Of a stretch of 64,000 nt of DNA, positions 59,906 to 64,000 are shown piece after piece. Origin of the DNA: Planctomycetota bacterium (lineage in GTDB: Bacteria; Planctomycetota; Phycisphaerae; SM23-33); contig JAKPKY010000003.1 of the NCBI GenBank assembly GCA_029553505.1, forward strand, positions 1-64,000, in the 5' to 3' direction. The notes below the pieces were generated by a model that did not search any database, was not told the origin of the DNA, and saw only the letters and a program-made list of their open reading frames with translations. Within the stretch, counting starts at the first letter, position 1; the number at the start of each line of letters is the position of its first letter. The position numbers and the translations under genes were made by a program.

Positions 59906-60951
59906 CCGCCCTGCCCGTCCAGCCCGAATGCCCGCGGCGGGTGCTGCTCATCAAGCCCAGTTCGCTGGGCGACGTGGTGACCGCGATGCCCGTCCTGCGC
60001 GGGCTGCGCCGCAGTTTCCCGCAGGCCCATATCAGTTGGCTGGTCAGCCGCTCGCTGGCGGAACTGATCGCTCACGATCGCGACCTGGACGAGACGATCC
60101 TCTTTGACCGCCAGGGGCTGGCGCACTGGTGGCGGTCACCGCGGGCCGGGCTGGCGCTGTGGGCCCTGAAGCGCCAGCTGCGGACCGGGCGGTTCGATTG
60201 GGTGATCGACTTACAGGGACTGTTCCGCAGCGGATACTTCGCCCGCGCGACGGGCGCCGCCGTCCGGGCAGGTTTCTCCGATGCCCGGGAGATGGCCCGC
60301 GGATTCTACACGCACGCCGTTTCCGTCCGCGCTGCGCATACCGTCGATCGAAACATCGAACTGGCCAAGGCGCTGGGCGTGGACGCGCGGAGCGAGGACT
60401 TCACGCTGGAGTTGTCCGATGCCGCTCGGCAGTTCGCCGATGCCTTCTGCCGCGAGCGAACCTTGCGCCCGGGAGGGTTCGTTGCCGTTGCGCCGGCAAC
60501 TCGCTGGGCCACCAAGGCGTATCCCGTGCGGCAATGGCGAAATGTGATCCGGGCCCTGTCCCGCGATCTGCCGGTGGTGCTGCTGGGCGCGCCCAACGAG
60601 CGGGACGTCTGCGCCGCGGTGCGCGAGGGAATTTCCGGCGCGATCGACCTGAGCGGACAAACCGGGATCGCAGCGCTGACGGGCGTTGTCGCCGCGTCTG
60701 CGGGAGTGCTCTGCAACGATTCTGCCGTCATGAACATCGCCCCCGCGCTGAACGTGCCTGCGGTCGTGATGATCGGACCGACCCGCGCAGAACACACCGG
60801 CCCCTATCGGCTGGGGCAAGCTCTCGTGGCCGACGTCCCCTGCCAGGGATGCCGCAAACGAACCTGCCGGCATGTGACCTGCATGCAGTCCATCGAGGCC
60901 GGTCGCGTCCTCGATGCGGCGCGGGCAATGCTTGCCCCTCGGAGCGCGTAA
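59902..60951 (+). CDS. GT9 heptosyltransferase-like protein
   Basis: A 349-residue GT-B enzyme of the ADP-heptose:LPS heptosyltransferase family: VLLIKPSSLGDVVTAMPVLRGLRRSFPQAHISWLV, DWVIDLQGLFRSGYFARATGA, FVAVAPATRWATKAYPVRQW, GVVAASAGVLCNDSAVMNIAPALNVPAVVMIGPTRAEHTGPY. A C-terminal cysteine cluster CQGCRKRTCRHVTCM is seen in several members. It starts at an ATGA overlap and adds an LPS-core heptose, or a related sugar. Confidence 0.88.
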   Translation: MTALPVQPECPRRVLLIKPSSLGDVVTAMPVLRGLRRSFPQAHISWLVSRSLAELIAHDRDLDETILFDRQGLAHWWRSPRAGLALWALKRQLRTGRFDWVIDLQGLFRSGYFARATGAAVRAGFSDAREMARGFYTHAVSVRAAHTVDRNIELAKALGVDARSEDFTLELSDAARQFADAFCRERTLRPGGFVAVAPATRWATKAYPVRQWRNVIRALSRDLPVVLLGAPNERDVCAAVREGISGAIDLSGQTGIAALTGVVAASAGVLCNDSAVMNIAPALNVPAVVMIGPTRAEHTGPYRLGQALVADVPCQGCRKRTCRHVTCMQSIEAGRVLDAARAMLAPRSA

Positions 60952-60952
60952 G

Positions 60953-61471
60953 ATGCCCGTACGATACGTCCTGAATCGCGTGAGGCGCTTCTTCGTCTAT
61001 CGCGTGTTGAGCCTGGACGACACCCCCCACCGCATCGCGCTGGGGGTGGCAATCGGCATCTTCGTTACCTGGACCCCGACCATCGGTTTCCAGATGGTTT
61101 TGACGGTCGCGCTGGCCTGCCTGCTGCGGGCAAACAAGCTCGTGGGCGTCCCCTTCGTCTGGATTTCCAATCCCTTCACCCTCGTGCCCATCTACGGCCC
61201 GAACTTCCTTCTCGGAAGCTGGCTGCTGGGCGGGCAATACACCTGGCGAGAATTCGATCGCGCCTTTCACCAGGCGATGGCCTTCCACGGCGCCTGGTAC
61301 GAACGGGTGCAGGCGTGGTGGCATGCCATCTGGCCGATTTTCCTGCCGCTCTGGCTGGGAAGCTTCCTCGTAGGCCTCCTGCTGGCGATCCTGGCGTATG
61401 TCCTGGTCTATCGCGCGGTGCTATTGTTCCGCCTTCGACGCCAGTTGCACGAACCCGCCATCCACAAATAA
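60953..61471 (+). CDS. DUF2062 membrane protein
   Basis: A 172-residue protein with the DUF2062 pattern: LSLDDTPHRIALGVAIGIFVTWTPTIGFQMVLTVALACLLRANKLVGVPFVWISNPFTLVPIYGPNFLLGSWLLG, about four membrane segments. The family is common next to glycan genes and its role is unknown. The ATG is one base after the GT9 stop, so it closes this envelope operon. Confidence 0.85.
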   Translation: MPVRYVLNRVRRFFVYRVLSLDDTPHRIALGVAIGIFVTWTPTIGFQMVLTVALACLLRANKLVGVPFVWISNPFTLVPIYGPNFLLGSWLLGGQYTWREFDRAFHQAMAFHGAWYERVQAWWHAIWPIFLPLWLGSFLVGLLLAILAYVLVYRAVLLFRLRRQLHEPAIHK

Positions 61472-61502
61472 TCCCTCCCTCCCCCTGGGGTGCGATTTGG
61501 AG

Positions 61503-61530
61503 TTGTGAGAAGGGCCTTGCCCGGTATAAT
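61503..61530 (+). promoter_or_regulatory. promoter candidate of the DUF2617 gene
   Basis: TTGTGA (61503-61508), 16-base spacer, perfect TATAAT (61525-61530), 48 bases before the start codon. Confidence 0.55.
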
Positions 61531-61578
61531 TGGGTGTGGAGGACCCCGGAGCGGGAAACGCCCGGGGGGCAGAGCACC

Positions 61579-62124
61579 ATGAGCATCGGCCAAAAACAGA
61601 GACTGGAGAACCTCCGGTTCTACCTGTACGACCGACCGCTCCACCCGGAGTTGTTCGAGATCTACCATGACGATCGCATCGTCAAGGCCGCCTACGAGGC
61701 GCAGATTTGGGTCACCGGGTGCACGCACGTCGTCGGGTTCTACCGCGGGGGAACCTCGCTGGTGGAAGTGACCGCCGAGGCCGACGCCCTCCTGCCCCAG
61801 CGGGGACTGCTGGTTCAGTTGCCCTTCCGGGGAGAGCGCGACCACGAGTGCAAGCAGTCCGAAGGCATCAAATACATGATGAGTTTCCAGGTGGAGACCA
61901 TGAGCCCCGCGGTCTACGCCAAGACGCATCACGACCTGGCGAAGGCCGGCGCCCGCCGGGGACTGTTCGTCCCCTTCCCGATGTGGATGACCCGTTCGTC
62001 GCTGACGCCGTTTTCGTACATCGACTACCAGGCCAAGCCCAATGAGCTGCACGTCTACTCGTTCCACGCCTTCCCGGAAGAAATGACGGTCATCCGCACC
62101 CAGTCGATCTTTGAGCTGGTGTAA
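61579..62124 (+). CDS. DUF2617 protein
   Basis: A 181-residue soluble protein fitting DUF2617: LYDRPLHPELFEIYHDDRIVKAAYEAQIWVTGCTHVVGF, SLVEVTAEADALLPQRGLLVQLPFRGERDHECKQSEGIKYMMSFQVETMSP. No catalytic motif is known for the family. It has its own promoter. An envelope role is suggested only by location. Confidence 0.8.
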   Translation: MSIGQKQRLENLRFYLYDRPLHPELFEIYHDDRIVKAAYEAQIWVTGCTHVVGFYRGGTSLVEVTAEADALLPQRGLLVQLPFRGERDHECKQSEGIKYMMSFQVETMSPAVYAKTHHDLAKAGARRGLFVPFPMWMTRSSLTPFSYIDYQAKPNELHVYSFHAFPEEMTVIRTQSIFELV

Positions 62125-62147
62125 GCGTCACGGGGGCAATTTTCGGT

Positions 62148-62177
62148 TTGCATATCCTGTCCCGTTGCCTGCATAGT
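62148..62177 (+). promoter_or_regulatory. promoter candidate of the DUF502 gene
   Basis: TTGCAT (62148-62153), 18-base spacer, CATAGT (62172-62177). The ATG follows 38 bases later, with gaaggag as ribosome site. Confidence 0.4.
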
Positions 62178-62214
62178 CTCTGTCCTGACGGGCGCAATCC
62201 GAAGGAGTCTGGAC

Positions 62215-62856
62215 ATGCAGAAACAGTTTCGCATCATCATGGCGGGGGTGCTCCTGGCGGCGCCCTTCGCGGCGACGGTTTACGCCGTCTATTGGCTGGG
62301 TTCGTCACTGGATCGCCTGGGCAAACAGGCGATCGTGAACTTCTGGCCGGGCGTGGAAAAGCTGCACGGCTTGGGGATCGTCGTCGTGATCGTCTGCGTC
62401 TACCTGCTGGGGCTGCTGACGCACCTTTGGCTGTTCCGCTGGGCGCTGGGGCACGTCGAACGGGTCATCACGCGCCTGCCGGGAGTCAAGACCATCTACG
62501 AATCGGTGCGCGACCTGCTGAAGCTGTTCGGACCGTCGGGGGCCGAAGGCAAGATGGGGCGCGTGGTCGAATGCACCTTCCCAGGCACGTCGGTCACCGC
62601 GCTGGGCATCCTGACCAACGACCGACCGGTCGGCACGGCCGACGGAACCGACCGGGTGGCGGTCTACGTGCCGCTGGGATACATGCTCGGCGGCCCGGTG
62701 CTGTTCATTCCCCGGCAAAACGTCCGTGAGGTGGACATGCCCGTCGAGACCGCGCTGAAGCTCAGCGCCACCGCACAGGTGGGCGCCGACGCGTTGCTGT
62801 CCGCCTCAAAACATCGGATGGATCGTCGTCGGCACGATGCCGCCCATCCGGGATGA
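62215..62856 (+). CDS. DUF502 membrane protein
   Basis: A 213-residue protein with two membrane helices (about 8-30 and 54-78) and a soluble region with ERVITRLPGVKTIYESVRDLLKLFG and VAVYVPLGYMLGGPVLFIPRQNVREVDMPVETALKLSAT, which match DUF502. The function of the family is not established. The last 20 residues are polar and basic (SKHRMDRRRHDAAHPG). Confidence 0.85.
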   Translation: MQKQFRIIMAGVLLAAPFAATVYAVYWLGSSLDRLGKQAIVNFWPGVEKLHGLGIVVVIVCVYLLGLLTHLWLFRWALGHVERVITRLPGVKTIYESVRDLLKLFGPSGAEGKMGRVVECTFPGTSVTALGILTNDRPVGTADGTDRVAVYVPLGYMLGGPVLFIPRQNVREVDMPVETALKLSATAQVGADALLSASKHRMDRRRHDAAHPG

Positions 62857-62952
62857 GAGCTTCTTCGTATCGCTTACAACGTGCTGAGGGTATTGGACTA
62901 ACCGCTGCCGGCATTCCTGCCTTTCCGGGCAAAAGGCAACGGCGCTTCCTTC

Positions 62953-62982
62953 TTGCGAATATCGAGCATGTCGATATACAAT
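62953..62982 (+). promoter_or_regulatory. promoter candidate of the regulator gene
   Basis: TTGCGA (62953-62958) and TACAAT (62977-62982), spacer 18; a TATACA three bases earlier is an alternative -10 box. The ATG at 62991 is only eight bases on, so the transcript would be short-leadered or leaderless. Confidence 0.4.
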
Positions 62983-62990
62983 GATGGTTA

Positions 62991-64000
62991 ATGCCTAAAC
63001 CGCTTTGCACAACCAAGCATTTCAAGCTGGCGCAAAGGCTTCGAAGCCGCATCCGGAGTTTGTCGGCGGGCGACCCCCTTCCGACCGTTGCGGAAATCAA
63101 GCGGGAATACGGCGTTTCCCAGGCGACCGCGGAACGCGCCTTGGACCGCCTGCGTCGCGACGGGCTCGTGGTGCGCCCGCCGGGACAGTTGCGGGTTGTG
63201 GTGGCCGAAGCGGGCGACCCGGCGGTGCGAAGGGTCGCCATGATCCGCCCGGACTACCCCTCGCCCACCTTCGATGAACTGTGCCGGGCCATCGCCCGCG
63301 CCGGGGCGGAAAAAGACTGGGCCTTTGACTTGGTCAGCTATCGCAAGCTCGAAACGCTGGACCTCAAGCGGGCCCTGGGCGACAACGACGCCGCCATTCT
63401 CCTGCCGCCCGCGGAGTTCTTCCCGCCTCGCCTGCTGGCGGCGCTTCGTCGTCCGCGCCGCCCCATCATCATCATCCAGGATCCACCCGAAGGCGCCCGC
63501 GTCAGCAGCGTGCAGATCGACGACCGCCAGGTGGGACGCCTTGCCGTCGAACACCTGGCGGGCCTGGGGCATCGGCGAATCCTCCTGCTGCTCAGCGAAC
63601 CGGCGGCGCCATCGGGTGTGCAGCGGGCGGAAGGTTGGCGCCAAGCAATGGAAACCCTCGGCGAAAAAAACCTCGACGAGTTGGTCGTCAGCAGCGGGAC
63701 GCCCATGTTCGCTCAATCCCTCGTTTCCACGTATGAGTTCTTCTGCCGCTGGTTGGACAATCCGCATCCTGAATTCACCGCCATTTTCTGCGCCGCGTGG
63801 ACCGGCGCCGTCGCCGCCATGAGAGCACTGCGGGAACGCGAAATCCACATCCCCGAAGACATCAGCCTGATCTCGCATGGTGGAGAGGGGATGATCGGTC
63901 CGTTCCTCAATCCGCCGCTGACGGCCGTTGAAACCGACATCGCCGTCTACGGAAAAGCCGTCGTGGAACTGATGGAAAGGCACTTTGCGCCTCCCCATGT
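62991..64000 (+). CDS. GntR/LacI-type transcription regulator, 3' end cut
   Basis: At least 336 residues, running off the window. The N-terminal 75 residues are a winged helix of GntR type (TVAEIKREYGVSQATAERALDRLRRDGLVVRPPG). The following part is a LacI-type periplasmic-binding-protein fold (RRVAMIRPDYPSPTF, VSSVQIDDRQVGRLAVEHLAGLGHRRILLLL, HPEFTAIFCAAWTGAVAAMRALREREIHIPEDISLISHGG). Such hybrids sense sugars or related metabolites and usually repress neighbouring catabolic genes, which would lie right of the edge. Confidence 0.9.
   Translation, partial: MPKPLCTTKHFKLAQRLRSRIRSLSAGDPLPTVAEIKREYGVSQATAERALDRLRRDGLVVRPPGQLRVVVAEAGDPAVRRVAMIRPDYPSPTFDELCRAIARAGAEKDWAFDLVSYRKLETLDLKRALGDNDAAILLPPAEFFPPRLLAALRRPRRPIIIIQDPPEGARVSSVQIDDRQVGRLAVEHLAGLGHRRILLLLSEPAAPSGVQRAEGWRQAMETLGEKNLDELVVSSGTPMFAQSLVSTYEFFCRWLDNPHPEFTAIFCAAWTGAVAAMRALREREIHIPEDISLISHGGEGMIGPFLNPPLTAVETDIAVYGKAVVELMERHFAPPH

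Overview
The window is 64 kb of GC-rich (roughly two-thirds G+C), gene-dense chromosomal DNA from a Gram-negative bacterium, most likely a member of the Planctomycetota, perhaps a Phycisphaerae-like lineage. This placement is inference. It rests on gene content (GntR/LacI-type regulator, DUF1854-associated ABC transporter, DUF2617, DUF2062 and DUF502 proteins, a GHL6/fucosidase-like hydrolase, an enlarged RNase HII-like protein) and on many short self-complementary intergenic repeats. No rRNA, tRNA or CRISPR array was recognised.

Layout. 1-1174 is the start of purB on the minus strand. 1400-15497 is a collinear virion-structure cassette on the plus strand: portal, scaffold-like protein, SU10/DUF5309-type major capsid protein, head-tail connectors, tail and fibre proteins, a tail-hub-like protein and small lysis-type membrane proteins. 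No terminase, integrase, repressor, replication gene or endolysin is visible, so it is either a decayed prophage or a domesticated particle. 15513-18453 holds small membrane proteins, a lipoprotein, a DUF3795 protein and a free-standing LigD-type phosphoesterase domain. 18645-25145 carries an ABC exporter with its DUF1854 partner, a phosphohexomutase, a membrane protein and an FHA-GGDEF diguanylate cyclase. 25158-30339 is on the minus strand: uvrA, a STAS protein, a membrane protein and the RNase HII-like gene. 30718-37236 has a MscS channel, a glycoside hydrolase, manC, ruvX, an FHA protein and hemW.

The best regulatory find is a c-di-GMP-I (GEMM) riboswitch at about 37388-37470. It stands directly ahead of a type IV pilus operon (pilM, pilN-, pilO- and pilP-like genes, pilB, pilT, pilC, two prepilin-like proteins and two tandem PilX-like proteins; 37544-48540). 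The FHA-GGDEF protein at 24219 is a possible source of the ligand. The remainder is envelope biogenesis and housekeeping: two glycosyltransferases, a cyclophilin, a VOC protein, a cold-shock gene with a long leader, a 39-residue basic protein, lpxA, a Nif3-like protein, a glycogen-binding-domain protein, an MgtC-like protein, and an LPS-core-like group (GT4, double kinase, GT9, DUF2062; 57038-61471). A regulator runs off the right edge.

The main non-coding novelty is a family of four elements of 127-131 bp with terminal inverted repeats and paired internal palindromes (14231, 17528, 23057, 30464). Three of them begin at the first base after a stop codon.
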